From: Halorhabdus utahensis DSM 12940
GTDB lineage: Archaea > Halobacteriota > Halobacteria > Halobacteriales > Haloarculaceae
Reading direction: 5' to 3'
Assembly (NCBI RefSeq): GCF_000023945.1
Contig: NC_013158.1
Span: 1,178,001-1,242,000 of the forward strand
Length of the DNA: 64,000 nucleotides
The position numbers were made by a program, and so were the translations under genes. Below, piece after piece: positions 17,585 through 24,962 of the stretch. The notes under the pieces were generated by a model. The model was not told the DNA's origin and searched no databases. It worked only from the letters and a program-made list of their open reading frames with translations. Every line of letters begins with the position of its first letter. Position 1 is the first letter of the stretch.

Positions 17585-18016
17585 ATGGCGACGAACAGCG
17601 GCAGTGACCCACTCCCGTCCGCAGTCAAACAGCGACTGTGTGACGATCCGGACGTCGAGTTCGTCGTCGCCTTCGGTTCGCGAGTTACCGGGACAGCGAG
17701 TGCGTCCTCGGATATCGACATCGCCGTCAAGTTCACCGATCGCCTCTCCCCCGAGGAACGGTTTCGAAAGCAGTATCGACTTTCTGGCCAGCTTCAGGAC
17801 AGTGAACTCCCGTTCGTCGATGTTTCCGATATCGAGGAGTTGTCGCTCGAGTTCGCTCAGGCGGCTGTCAGCGGGGAACTGCTCTGTGGAAACGACGCGG
17901 CCTTCCGGACATACCGTGAGAACATTGCGGCCGAGTTCGAGCGCAAGCGCGAACAGTTAGCCGAGAACCACCGTGATCGCATTCGTCGAATCGCGGAGGA
18001 GGGACTGCGTGGCTGA
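17585..18016 (+). CDS. mntA: MntA-type nucleotidyltransferase antitoxin
   Basis: A 143-residue minimal nucleotidyltransferase. The signature G-S-x10-D-x-D is complete: G31, S32, D43 and D45, with a third acidic residue at D79 (LPFVDV). In type VII MntA/HepT pairs the enzyme adds AMP units to a tyrosine of the HEPN toxin and silences it. It overlaps the HEPN gene by eight bases. Codon use and GC content are less biased than in neighbouring genes, and the pair lies between an intact and a remnant copy of the PitA-like 3' end, both pointing to transfer. Confidence 0.9.
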   Translation: MATNSGSDPLPSAVKQRLCDDPDVEFVVAFGSRVTGTASASSDIDIAVKFTDRLSPEERFRKQYRLSGQLQDSELPFVDVSDIEELSLEFAQAAVSGELLCGNDAAFRTYRENIAAEFERKREQLAENHRDRIRRIAEEGLRG

Positions 18017-18437
18017 CGCCGCCGTCATCGGGACGAAACTCGAACAGATCGAACAGTACCATAGCGAACTACGGGCGAAGCAGGACCTCGGGAGGGAACC
18101 GTTTCTGGAGGACATTACCCAGCAACGGGCAGTCGAGCGCATGTTCGAAAACGCGATCCAGGCATCGGTCGACCTCGCAAAGCACATTGCGTCGACGGAC
18201 TTCGGATACGAGGAAAATACCTCGAAAGGAGCAGTGAAAGTGCTTCGAGACAACGGCGTCATTCGTGAAGAAACCGCGTCGACACTGATCGACGCGGTGG
18301 GCTTTCGGAATATTCTCGCTCACGAATACGGCACCGTGCGACCGAAGCAAGTGTACGAATACCTCCAAACTGATCTCGGCGTATACGACGATTTCAGCCG
18401 GCAAGTCGCGACCTGGTGGCACGAACAAGCAAACTGA
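18009..18437 (+). CDS. hepT: HepT-type HEPN toxin
   Basis: A 142-residue all-helical HEPN protein of the DUF86 type. The catalytic RNase motif R-x4-H-x-Y is R100, H105, Y107 (RNILAHEY); the Tyr is the residue modified by the MntA partner in studied systems. The start is taken as GTG at 18009, inside the mntA 3' end, giving an 8-nt overlap; an upstream ATG at 17973 would add a basic extension that reads over mntA. Its AT content is visibly higher than that of neighbours. RNA cleavage is expected; the target is unknown. Confidence 0.9.
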   Translation: MADAAVIGTKLEQIEQYHSELRAKQDLGREPFLEDITQQRAVERMFENAIQASVDLAKHIASTDFGYEENTSKGAVKVLRDNGVIREETASTLIDAVGFRNILAHEYGTVRPKQVYEYLQTDLGVYDDFSRQVATWWHEQAN

Positions 18438-18492
18438 GCCTGCCGTTCGAGTGGGGAGCCGACGACGTCAAGAGCGGTCAGCCAGCCATCAG

Positions 18493-18567
18493 TCCGGGGA
18501 CGTTCAGGATATCGTCGAATGGGGTCGCGAGGTACTGGCCGACCAGCCACGGCACGTCTTCCGAGCC
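18493..18567 (+). pseudogene. Remnant of a second PitA-like 3' end
   Basis: In one frame this stretch reads SGDVQDIVEWGREVLADQPR and HVFRA, matching the end of the PitA-like protein (VEWGREVLADQPRHVF, 16 residues identical). In the 48-nt core (18514-18561 against 17458-17505) there are six differences, all synonymous. Here the frame has no stop at the matching position and no upstream gene body, so it is a relic. It marks the far side of the MntA-HepT insertion. Confidence 0.85.
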
Positions 18568-18619
18568 GGATCGGTCCGCCGACGCGAATCCTCAAGTGTG
18601 TCCCTGTCCAGTGATCGCT

Positions 18620-18982
18620 ATGCCCAACGACAGCGACGAGGGGCCAGCTGGTCCACCCGGCCCTGCGGATATCGAGGACGTGCCCACGATCACCTGCGAG
18701 CGCTGCGATAGCGAGTGGGACCTGGCCTACGAACTGGAGGAGCTCGCCGTCGGCAACCAGGCACTTGAGCAGTTCGCCCTCGACCATCAGCGCCACACCG
18801 GGCACTTCCCCGATGGCGTCTCGACCTGGCAGGCCGAGTGCCGGCGCTGTCCCGAATCGGTCCAGCGTCTCGACGAGCGCGGAGCCCGACGGTGGGCACA
18901 GACGCATGCCCGACACACCGATCACGCGGTCGCAATCACCCACGCTGACGAGGAGTCGACGCTGATCGAGCGACCCGAGTGA
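18620..18982 (+). CDS. Conserved protein with two CxxC pairs, unknown function
   Basis: A 120-residue acidic protein. Two cysteine pairs (C26/C29 in CERC and C74/C77 in CRRC) and a His-rich stretch between them (HQRHTGH) suggest a metal, probably zinc, site. A second His-rich helix (THARHTDHAV) follows. No signal peptide. The ATG at 18620 is chosen because the frame upstream crosses the PitA remnant. It is convergent with sufU. No function can be assigned. Confidence 0.65.
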   Translation: MPNDSDEGPAGPPGPADIEDVPTITCERCDSEWDLAYELEELAVGNQALEQFALDHQRHTGHFPDGVSTWQAECRRCPESVQRLDERGARRWAQTHARHTDHAVAITHADEESTLIERPE

Positions 18983-19026
18983 ACAGCCGAGACGGAGAGT
19001 GCGGCCCGGAAAAAACGATCGACCGG

Positions 19027-19467
19027 CTACTCCTCGTGTGCGTCGTCGTCCTCGGTCGAGGTCATGTCGAGGTCCTTCTCGCCGAAGTAGATCTCCGCGC
19101 CGTCCTGGGCGACCTTTTCGGCGAGCACGGCACATTTGACGCGCATCGGCGAGATGTCCACCCCGAGCATGTCGATGACGTCGTCCCGATCCAGTGCCTC
19201 CAGTTCCTCGATCGTCATGCCTTCGAGCCGTTCGGAGAGCATCGACGCCGACGCCTGGGAGATCGCACAGCCGTCTCCCTGGAAGGCGACGGCTTCGATC
19301 GTCTCCTCGTCGTCGTCGAGGACGACATCCATCTCGATGGTGTCGCCACACATCGGGTTCTCGCCGACGTGGGTGAACGTCGCCCCTTCGATCTCACCGT
19401 AATTGCGGGGGTTCTTGTAGTGATCCAGGATCTGCTGTCGATACATGTCGCTGCCGCCGATTCCCAT
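19027..19467 (-). CDS. sufU: SufU-type iron-sulfur scaffold or sulfur-transfer protein
   Basis: A 146-residue U-type protein of Fe-S cluster assembly. Ligands C40 and D42 (NPMCGDTIE), C67 (GDGCAISQAS) and C112 (RVKCAVLA) are all kept. SufU accepts sulfur from SufS in related systems. The ATG at 19467 starts MGIGGSDMYRQQ, matching the family; upstream codons are atypical. The cognate cysteine desulfurase is at 21087-22334 on the same strand, separated by an unrelated gene on the other strand. A Glu/Asp-rich tail follows the last helix. Confidence 0.93.
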   Translation of the reverse strand: MGIGGSDMYRQQILDHYKNPRNYGEIEGATFTHVGENPMCGDTIEMDVVLDDDEETIEAVAFQGDGCAISQASASMLSERLEGMTIEELEALDRDDVIDMLGVDISPMRVKCAVLAEKVAQDGAEIYFGEKDLDMTSTEDDDAHEE

Positions 19468-19626
19468 AGTATCATTCGATACGTGACACTCGCCGAAAAA
19501 CGTTCCGCGGGAGTGCATGGCATGCTGGCGGAAGGAATGTCACCAGTGGCCGGAAGGCGCACAATTAATAACCTACGATATCACATATCACAGTAGGGAG
19601 TGCTCCGAGCGAGGGGCGAGACACCA

Positions 19627-20901
19627 ATGTTCGACAGAGTGAATGACCTATCCGACTCGCTGATTGGGGGTGGAGAGGGAGATGTGGATCTCGATCCGGG
19701 TGCGTTCGCCGAACTGCTACAGAACGGCGAGCAGCCACAGCACGTGCTCGCGAGCGACAGCGTCGAGCACGAGACAGACGGCCGGACCACGACCGTCAAA
19801 CCCGATGGGGATCATGCAGCATATCTCCTCGTGACCGACGAACGAGTGAACATCATTCTGGGCGATCAACCCGACGAAGTGGAGATTGCTTTCGGAATGG
19901 ACGCGATCACGACGTGTGATGTCGACTCCGGGTTGCTGAACGAGACGGTGGTGGTCGGTCACGGCAACGAGTCCATCACCTTCTCGCCGACGGCAGGTGA
20001 CCTCGAAACCACGGCGGCGTACATCGAGACCGTGTCTGAGACCTACCAATCAGTCGACGACGCGATCGAAACCGCCATGGATCGCCTCGACACGCTCGAA
20101 GAACGCATCCGTGGGGACGAACCGACGGAGAACCGGATGGTCCGCACCCGCTCGAAGCTCTCGGAGGCACGCCACGAGGCGGCCAACGCCGAGAAAGGCT
20201 CACCCGAGAAACTGGGCGAGCGGGTGGCCGAGGCCGAACGGGAATTCGAGCGCCGATACGTCACGGCCTGGCTCGAACGCGGCGAAGCGGCGCTCGAAAC
20301 GGCGACGTCGGCAGCCGAAGACGACTACGCTGCGTTCTGTACTGCCTATACGACGGCGGCCACCGCGGTCGACACGCTCAAAAACGTCGACGAACGGTTC
20401 AATCACGTTGCCGAGACCTTGATCGACCGCGTCGACGCGCTCGTCGAGGACGCCGACGGTTTCGATACCCGCTACGTCGAAGCAAGCCGGGATGCACTCG
20501 ATGGGGCCAGCGACGCGGACGATCCGGAGGCGGCGGCGACACGCTGGCTGGAGGCCTACCGGCGGTTCGACGCCGCCCACGAGGCAGACTGGGATCGGAC
20601 GGCCGACCTCCCTGAGCTATCGACCGATGACGAACTCGACGGAATCGCCGAAAGTACCGTCGAAGCGCTGGTCGAGTACGCCGAGTCGCTGGAAACAGAT
20701 GGCGAAAACCGGGAGGACGACGACGCTGAAGCGGCACGCGAACGCTACGAGCAGGCAGCAGAACAACTCCGTCAAGCCCGGGACATCGCCGAAAAGTGGG
20801 CGGAGACCGACGCCGACCCGTTCGAGACCGAACTGGCGACACTCGACGAGAAGATCGACCGCACGAAATGGGAATGGGGATCACCCGGCTCCGCCGAGTG
20901 A
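19627..20901 (+). CDS. Acidic protein with N-terminal PH-like domain and coiled coil
   Basis: A 424-residue soluble protein. The first ~140 residues, with LLVTDERVNIILGDQPDEVEI and a predicted beta sandwich ending in a helix, resemble short bacterial PH-like domains. The rest (about 145-424) is almost entirely helical with heptad-like Leu/Ala spacing, and very rich in Glu and Asp, probably a long coiled coil. No enzyme motif. It is divergent from sufU and its stop coincides with the first base pairs of the duplicated sufS 3' end. Function unknown; a structural or membrane-associated role is a guess. Confidence 0.7.
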   Translation: MFDRVNDLSDSLIGGGEGDVDLDPGAFAELLQNGEQPQHVLASDSVEHETDGRTTTVKPDGDHAAYLLVTDERVNIILGDQPDEVEIAFGMDAITTCDVDSGLLNETVVVGHGNESITFSPTAGDLETTAAYIETVSETYQSVDDAIETAMDRLDTLEERIRGDEPTENRMVRTRSKLSEARHEAANAEKGSPEKLGERVAEAEREFERRYVTAWLERGEAALETATSAAEDDYAAFCTAYTTAATAVDTLKNVDERFNHVAETLIDRVDALVEDADGFDTRYVEASRDALDGASDADDPEAAATRWLEAYRRFDAAHEADWDRTADLPELSTDDELDGIAESTVEALVEYAESLETDGENREDDDAEAARERYEQAAEQLRQARDIAEKWAETDADPFETELATLDEKIDRTKWEWGSPGSAE

Positions 20902-20953
20902 AACGCGGCCGAGGCCGCGTCTGCTCAACCGAACAACTGGCGAGCGTCGTCAA
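20900..20953. repeat. 54-nt direct repeat, copy 1 (sufS 3'-end duplicate)
   Basis: This copy matches 21062-21115 at 52 of 54 positions. On the minus strand it contains codons for DDARQLFG and a stop, as at the sufS end, plus the palindrome CGCGGCCGAGGCCGCG. It begins within the stop of the upstream plus-strand gene. Confidence 0.95.
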
Positions 20954-20963
20954 CCACCTTTTT
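20954..20963 (+). terminator. T-rich tract after the coiled-coil protein gene
   Basis: CCACCTTTTT follows the palindrome CGCGGCCGAGGCCGCG (20904-20919) by about 40 nt. A T5 run is enough for termination in many archaeal genes, so this probably ends the plus-strand transcript. Confidence 0.35.
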
Positions 20964-21025
20964 GGTCGTCGGGTCGCCTCGCTCGCCGGACTCGCTCGCC
21001 GACCACTCCGCCAAAAACGTGGGTG

Positions 21026-21060
21026 AAAAAACCGGTCCCTCGACAACGTCTCGGGACCGG
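21026..21060 (-). terminator. Stem-loop terminator for sufS
   Basis: On the minus strand an 8-bp stem (CCGGTCCC with GGGACCGG), 13-nt loop, is followed at once by six T residues. It starts 26 nt after the sufS stop. This is a textbook stem-loop plus U-run. Confidence 0.7.
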
Positions 21061-21061
21061 C

Positions 21062-21115
21062 GAAACGCGGCCGAGGCCGCGTATGCTCAGCCGAACAACT
21101 GGCGAGCGTCGTCAA
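21062..21115. repeat. 54-nt direct repeat, copy 2 (functional sufS 3' end)
   Basis: This copy contains the real sufS stop (21087-21089) and its last codons (IDDARQLFG on the minus strand) together with the palindrome CGCGGCCGAGGCCGCG just downstream of the stop. It differs from copy 1 at two positions. Confidence 0.95.
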
Positions 21116-22334
21116 TGGCGTCGATCAGCACGTCAATCTCGTCGCGGGTATTGTAAAGATAAAACGACGCGCGCGCAGACGCAGCCACGCCCAGCTTATC
21201 GTGCAGCGGCTGGGTGCAGTGATCGCCGGCCCGGATCGCGACGGCGTAGTCGTTCAGGATAGAGGAGAGGTCGTGGGCGTGGACTGATTCCAGATTGAAC
21301 GAGACCAGACCACCCCGCTCCTCGCCTGCGGACGGACCGTAGATCTCGATGTCGTCGAACTCGCTCAGCCGGTCGATGGCGTACTGGGCGAGTTCGTTCT
21401 CGTGGCGGGCGATGGCGTCCAGCCCGATCTCGTCGAGGTAGTCGGCGGCTTCCGCCAGTGCGATCCCCTGGGCAATCTTGGGTGTCCCGGCCTCGAACTT
21501 CCAGGGCAGTTCGTTCCAGGTCGCGTCCTCGTAGGTGACCTTCGTGATCATGTCGCCGCCGTAGTTGAACGGCTCCATGTGTTCAAGGATCGCTTGCTTG
21601 CCGTAGAGCGCACCGATCCCGGTCGGGCCGGCCATCTTGTGGCCCGAAAAGGCGTAGAAGTCAGCGTCGATCGCTTCGACATCGACCGGCCGGTTGGGGA
21701 CGGCCTGGGCACCGTCGACGAAGATGAAGGCGTCCTCGGCGTGGGCGAGGTCGGCCAATTCGGCGACGGGGTTGATCGTCCCGAGCGTGTTCGAGACGTG
21801 GACCACCGAGACCATGGCCGTATCCGGGCCGATGAGTTCCGTGGCGTGGTCCATGTCGAGGTGCCCGTCCTCGTCGACCCGGATGTACCGGACTGTCGCG
21901 CCGGTCCGCTTGGCGATCTGTTGCCAAGTCACCAGCGAGGCGTGGTGCTCCATCTCGGTCAGGACGACCTCGTCGCCGGGACCGAGTTCGTTCAGTCCCC
22001 AGGCGTAGGCCACCAGATTCTCCGATTCGGTCGTGTTGCCGGTGAAGATCAACTCCTCGCGACCGCCGCTCGCACCGATGAACTCGGCCATCCGATCGTG
22101 GGCCTCCTCGTAGGCCACACTGGCTTCCTGGCTGAGGTGGTGGAGGCCCCGATGAACGTTTGCGTTGTAGGTCTCGTAGTACTCGCTGATGGCGTCGATG
22201 ACCCGCTGGGGCGTCTGTGTCGTCGCCGCGTTGTCGAGATAGACCAGCGGCGTCCCGTCGAACTCCCGCTCCAGGATGGGGAAATCCTCGCGGATAGCGG
22301 AGACGTCGAGGTCTCCCGTTTCACGTGCCGTCAT
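21087..22334 (-). CDS. sufS: SufS-type cysteine desulfurase
   Basis: A 415-residue PLP enzyme that removes sulfur from cysteine for Fe-S assembly. Recognisable elements: LVYLDNAATTQTP near the N-terminus, EHHAS-x2-TWQ, the PLP lysine in FSGHKMAGPTG (about residue 230) and the active cysteine in RAGDHCTQPLH (about 372). These match group II (SufS) desulfurases. ATG at 22334 gives MTARETGDLDVSAIR, and the longer frame upstream is not conserved. A terminator hairpin follows. SufU lies 1.6 kb downstream on the same strand. Confidence 0.95.
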   Translation of the reverse strand: MTARETGDLDVSAIREDFPILEREFDGTPLVYLDNAATTQTPQRVIDAISEYYETYNANVHRGLHHLSQEASVAYEEAHDRMAEFIGASGGREELIFTGNTTESENLVAYAWGLNELGPGDEVVLTEMEHHASLVTWQQIAKRTGATVRYIRVDEDGHLDMDHATELIGPDTAMVSVVHVSNTLGTINPVAELADLAHAEDAFIFVDGAQAVPNRPVDVEAIDADFYAFSGHKMAGPTGIGALYGKQAILEHMEPFNYGGDMITKVTYEDATWNELPWKFEAGTPKIAQGIALAEAADYLDEIGLDAIARHENELAQYAIDRLSEFDDIEIYGPSAGEERGGLVSFNLESVHAHDLSSILNDYAVAIRAGDHCTQPLHDKLGVAASARASFYLYNTRDEIDVLIDAIDDARQLFG

Positions 22335-22496
22335 TATCTGATACTGGGGGACCGAGACGGAACTTTCCTTCGGTCCACCTAGACCAGTAGGGGCAAGCGT
22401 GCTCAGGGGTTCGGGATCCGGGCGTGTCTGAGAAGAGTTCGAACCAGAAGAAAGGCGGACCACTGCTATGGGCGACGGGGGCGAGAGTTGGGACCG

Positions 22497-23063
22497 CTAG
22501 ACGATCTTGAACTGATCGGAGATCCGTTCCTCGCCACCAACGCGGTCGCCCTCGACGACGATCTCGTACCGATAGGTCCCAGGTTCGGCGTCGGCTGTCG
22601 ATAGCTTCCCGCCCCACTGCTCGTCAGTGAACTCCTCGTGGGGTCCCGACCAGTCGAGTTCGAGCGGGTCGAAGTCGGCGTCCGGGAACTCGACTTTGAC
22701 GCCGTCTACCGCGCTCGAATCCAGGTGCTCACCCGACTGCTGATCGAAGACATCGACGTTCATCGCGACGTCCATCCCGGACAGGAATCGACCGAAGCTG
22801 GCACAGCCGCCTCCGCCTCCCGACTCGGTGGTGGTCGTCTCGTTGGTGACTGTCGTGTTTCCGTCGCCGCCGGGTGTCGTCTCGCCCCCGGTATCGGTCT
22901 GTTCGTCACTATCCTCCGGACCGGGATCGGTGATGTACGAACAGCCGGCCAGTCCGACCGTCGCCCACGTCACGGCTCCCGATGCAACGAGCTCGCGCCG
23001 CGAGAGGTTCGATCCAGGGCCAGAGCGCCCGCCCTCGTCGTCTCCGGACTCGTCTTGACTCAT
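22497..23063 (-). CDS. Tat lipoprotein, one copy of a FixH-like beta-rich domain
   Basis: A 188-residue exported protein. The signal has twin arginines (NLSRRELVASGA) and a lipobox LAGC with C41, followed by a Thr/Gly/Glu-rich spacer (about 42-85). The mature domain (about 86-188) contains a lone Cys (GGCASFGRF), then DVAMNVDVFDQQSGEHL and GTYRYEIVVEGD, a beta-sandwich pattern. It is homologous to each half of the lipoprotein encoded divergently at 23308. Cell-surface location is clear; function is unknown. Nearby genes suggest a role with the transport and decarboxylase cluster. Confidence 0.8.
   Translation of the reverse strand: MSQDESGDDEGGRSGPGSNLSRRELVASGAVTWATVGLAGCSYITDPGPEDSDEQTDTGGETTPGGDGNTTVTNETTTTESGGGGGCASFGRFLSGMDVAMNVDVFDQQSGEHLDSSAVDGVKVEFPDADFDPLELDWSGPHEEFTDEQWGGKLSTADAEPGTYRYEIVVEGDRVGGEERISDQFKIV
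22937..22976 (-). repeat. 40-nt inverted repeat, arm 1 (signal peptide coding)
   Basis: Reverse complement of 23413-23452 with 39 of 40 identical bases. It encodes the AVTWATVGLAGCS part of the lipoprotein signal. Confidence 0.9.
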
Positions 23064-23307
23064 TTCGTCGGAAGGTTACGTGGCCGTCTACTTAAGCGCA
23101 AGTGTGATTACGGCTTCCTGGGAGTCCTGTCCCCACATTTGTAAAGCGACGTTTAGTCGGCCAGATGAACATCTAAACGTTTGTTTTTCCTCCGAAAAAG
23201 TTGCCATCCACTTTTATATTCTGGTAATTATGAAACGTTCGAAGTATTATTGGTCGGCTAAGACAATAATAGGTTTAATATGCATGGGGACACGTGTTTA
23301 GTACACA
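23064..23307. promoter_or_regulatory. Divergent AT-rich promoter region with two inverted repeats
   Basis: Between the two lipoprotein genes. A TATA-like GGTTTAATATG at 23272-23282 lies about 30 nt before the ATG at 23308. Just upstream, TATTATTG (23245-23252) pairs with CAATAATA (23264-23271), abutting the TATA element. Farther left, ACGTTTAG (23149-23156) pairs with CTAAACGT (23173-23180). Both are good operator candidates. Confidence 0.65.
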
Positions 23308-24351
23308 ATGGATGCCGACAACGATCGGAAGGAGACCGAAGAGCCGTCCGCGCCCGACACGGAGAACCGGGCGGGACGAACGACGACGCGACGGAAGTTA
23401 CTCGCGACCGGTGCCGTGACATGGGCGACGGTCGGACTGGCCGGCTGTTCGTCCGGCGACGACACGGAGACAGAGAACCAGACCGACGCTGACACCGAGA
23501 ACGGAACGGGGCAAAACGGAACGGACGCCGGTGCCGAAGACTACATCGTCTCGACGAACACGTACTGGAACGGCCACCCCGCGCCGGAGGGGACCGGCGG
23601 GTACGTCGGCTCGTGTTCGCCCGAGCGGCAGTTCCGCCGCGACATGGACGTGACGTTCGTCATGGGAGTCTACGACAGCGACACCGGTGACACGGTCTCC
23701 AGCGATGCGGTGGACTCGATCACGGTGTCGTTCCCGGACCGGCCCTTCGACGACGTCGAACTCACGTACGCCCAACCGGACGACGGTGCGCCGCGGTGGA
23801 ACGGCACCTTCGACATCCCGGACGACGCCGAGACGGGATCGGTCGCCTACGAGGTCCAGGTCACCGACGGCGACGCTGACTTCCACCAGGTCGGCATCGC
23901 CGCGGCGTCGTTCTCGATCATCGACCCGTCGCCGATGGGCGAGGCCAACTACGTCGTCACGACGAACACCTTCTGGAACGGTCACCCCGCGCCGGACGGC
24001 ACGAACGGCTTCGTCGGCGCGTGCTCGCCCGAACGGCAGTTCCGCCCGAGCGACATGGACGTGACGTTCGTCATCGGGATCTACAACAGCGCGAACGGCG
24101 AGTTCGTCGGCGCGGACGCCGTCGACGGGATCAATGTCACATTCCCCGAGAGCGACCAGTTCGACCCGGTTGCGCTCACCTACCAGCCCGGCGAGGAGGA
24201 CAACACCCAGGAACAGTGGCACGGCACGCTCGACCTGACCGGTGACACCCCGGCCGGCACCTACACCTACCAGGTCGCCGTCGAAGGGGCCGAGTACGAC
24301 ATCTACGACCTCGGCATCGCCTCGGACACGTTCACCGTCCTCGAGGAGTAA
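23308..24351 (+). CDS. Tat lipoprotein with two tandem copies of a FixH-like domain
   Basis: A 347-residue exported lipoprotein. Signal: twin arginine (TTTRRKLLATGA) and lipobox LAGC with C47, then an Asp/Thr/Asn-rich spacer. Two repeats of about 125 residues follow (about 72-205 and 211-347). Each begins with NTYWNGHPAP or NTFWNGHPAP, continues with a CSPERQFR motif and MDVTFV-x-G-x-Y, and ends in a strand such as VAYEVQV or YTYQVAV. The invariant HPAP and Cys motifs may bind a ligand or metal. Starts a likely rightward unit with the CoxG-like and flavin reductase-like genes. Function not known. Confidence 0.82.
   Translation: MDADNDRKETEEPSAPDTENRAGRTTTRRKLLATGAVTWATVGLAGCSSGDDTETENQTDADTENGTGQNGTDAGAEDYIVSTNTYWNGHPAPEGTGGYVGSCSPERQFRRDMDVTFVMGVYDSDTGDTVSSDAVDSITVSFPDRPFDDVELTYAQPDDGAPRWNGTFDIPDDAETGSVAYEVQVTDGDADFHQVGIAAASFSIIDPSPMGEANYVVTTNTFWNGHPAPDGTNGFVGACSPERQFRPSDMDVTFVIGIYNSANGEFVGADAVDGINVTFPESDQFDPVALTYQPGEEDNTQEQWHGTLDLTGDTPAGTYTYQVAVEGAEYDIYDLGIASDTFTVLEE
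23413..23452 (+). repeat. 40-nt inverted repeat, arm 2 (signal peptide coding)
   Basis: Pairs with 22937-22976 at 39 of 40 positions. The near identity at DNA level covers the signal peptide only; the mature domains of the two proteins have diverged widely. Confidence 0.9.
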
Positions 24352-24441
24352 CCGAACCTATCGACCTCGTTTTCCCGCCGGCTCGTATTTGCCGAAGCTT
24401 TGTAACCTCCCCCCGTCGTACGCCGGTGTAGAGCCGGATCT

Positions 24442-24948
24442 ATGAGTCAACACAACGACGCGGACGAGGAGACGGCCGAATCGGAACCCGACCAGCTGGA
24501 GTTCGCCGATACCGTGGAACTCCCCACCACGAAGGAGCAACTCTGGTCGCTCATCTCCGACCCGGAGACGCTCACCGAATGTGTCCCGGGTGCCGACTCC
24601 ATCGAGCGCGTCTCCGAGCGCAAGTACGAACTCGGCATCACCCGCGGCGTCGCCTCGATGTCGCTGTCACTGACCGGCGAGGCCGAGTTCGTCGAGATGA
24701 ACCCGCCGGAGTACATCGTCACGACCGGCAGCGCCTTCGACGGCAAGACCGGCAGTGACTTCGAGGTGCTGGCCGCCATGGAGATGACCGACGTCGAGGA
24801 CGGCGTCGAGTTGACCTACACCGCGGAGGTCCAGTACAGCGGCGGCGTCTCGACGATCCCCAAGCGGGTGCTCCGGCCGATCGTCAAGCGTGACGTCGAC
24901 ACGTACTTCGAGAACGTCAGCGACGTCGTCAACAACCACGAGGCCTGA
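24442..24948 (+). CDS. CoxG-like SRPBCC-fold protein
   Basis: A 168-residue protein with the START/SRPBCC fold of the CO dehydrogenase subunit G family. After an acidic tail the pattern VELPTTKEQLWSLISDPETL (about 30-50), a central PGADSIERV and the terminal long helix (RDVDTYFENVSDVV) are typical. CoxG proteins bind hydrophobic ligands or anchor enzymes at the membrane; no CO dehydrogenase genes are nearby, so the name does not imply CO oxidation. It precedes the flavin reductase-like gene by 14 nt. Confidence 0.85.
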   Translation: MSQHNDADEETAESEPDQLEFADTVELPTTKEQLWSLISDPETLTECVPGADSIERVSERKYELGITRGVASMSLSLTGEAEFVEMNPPEYIVTTGSAFDGKTGSDFEVLAAMEMTDVEDGVELTYTAEVQYSGGVSTIPKRVLRPIVKRDVDTYFENVSDVVNNHEA

Positions 24949-24962
24949 GGGGGGAGCGAGCC

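Noticed and set aside
15300-17736. Very long minus-strand frame continuing upstream of the HTH gene
   Set aside because: Only the last 117 codons are a real gene. The remainder is antisense to the PitA-like gene.
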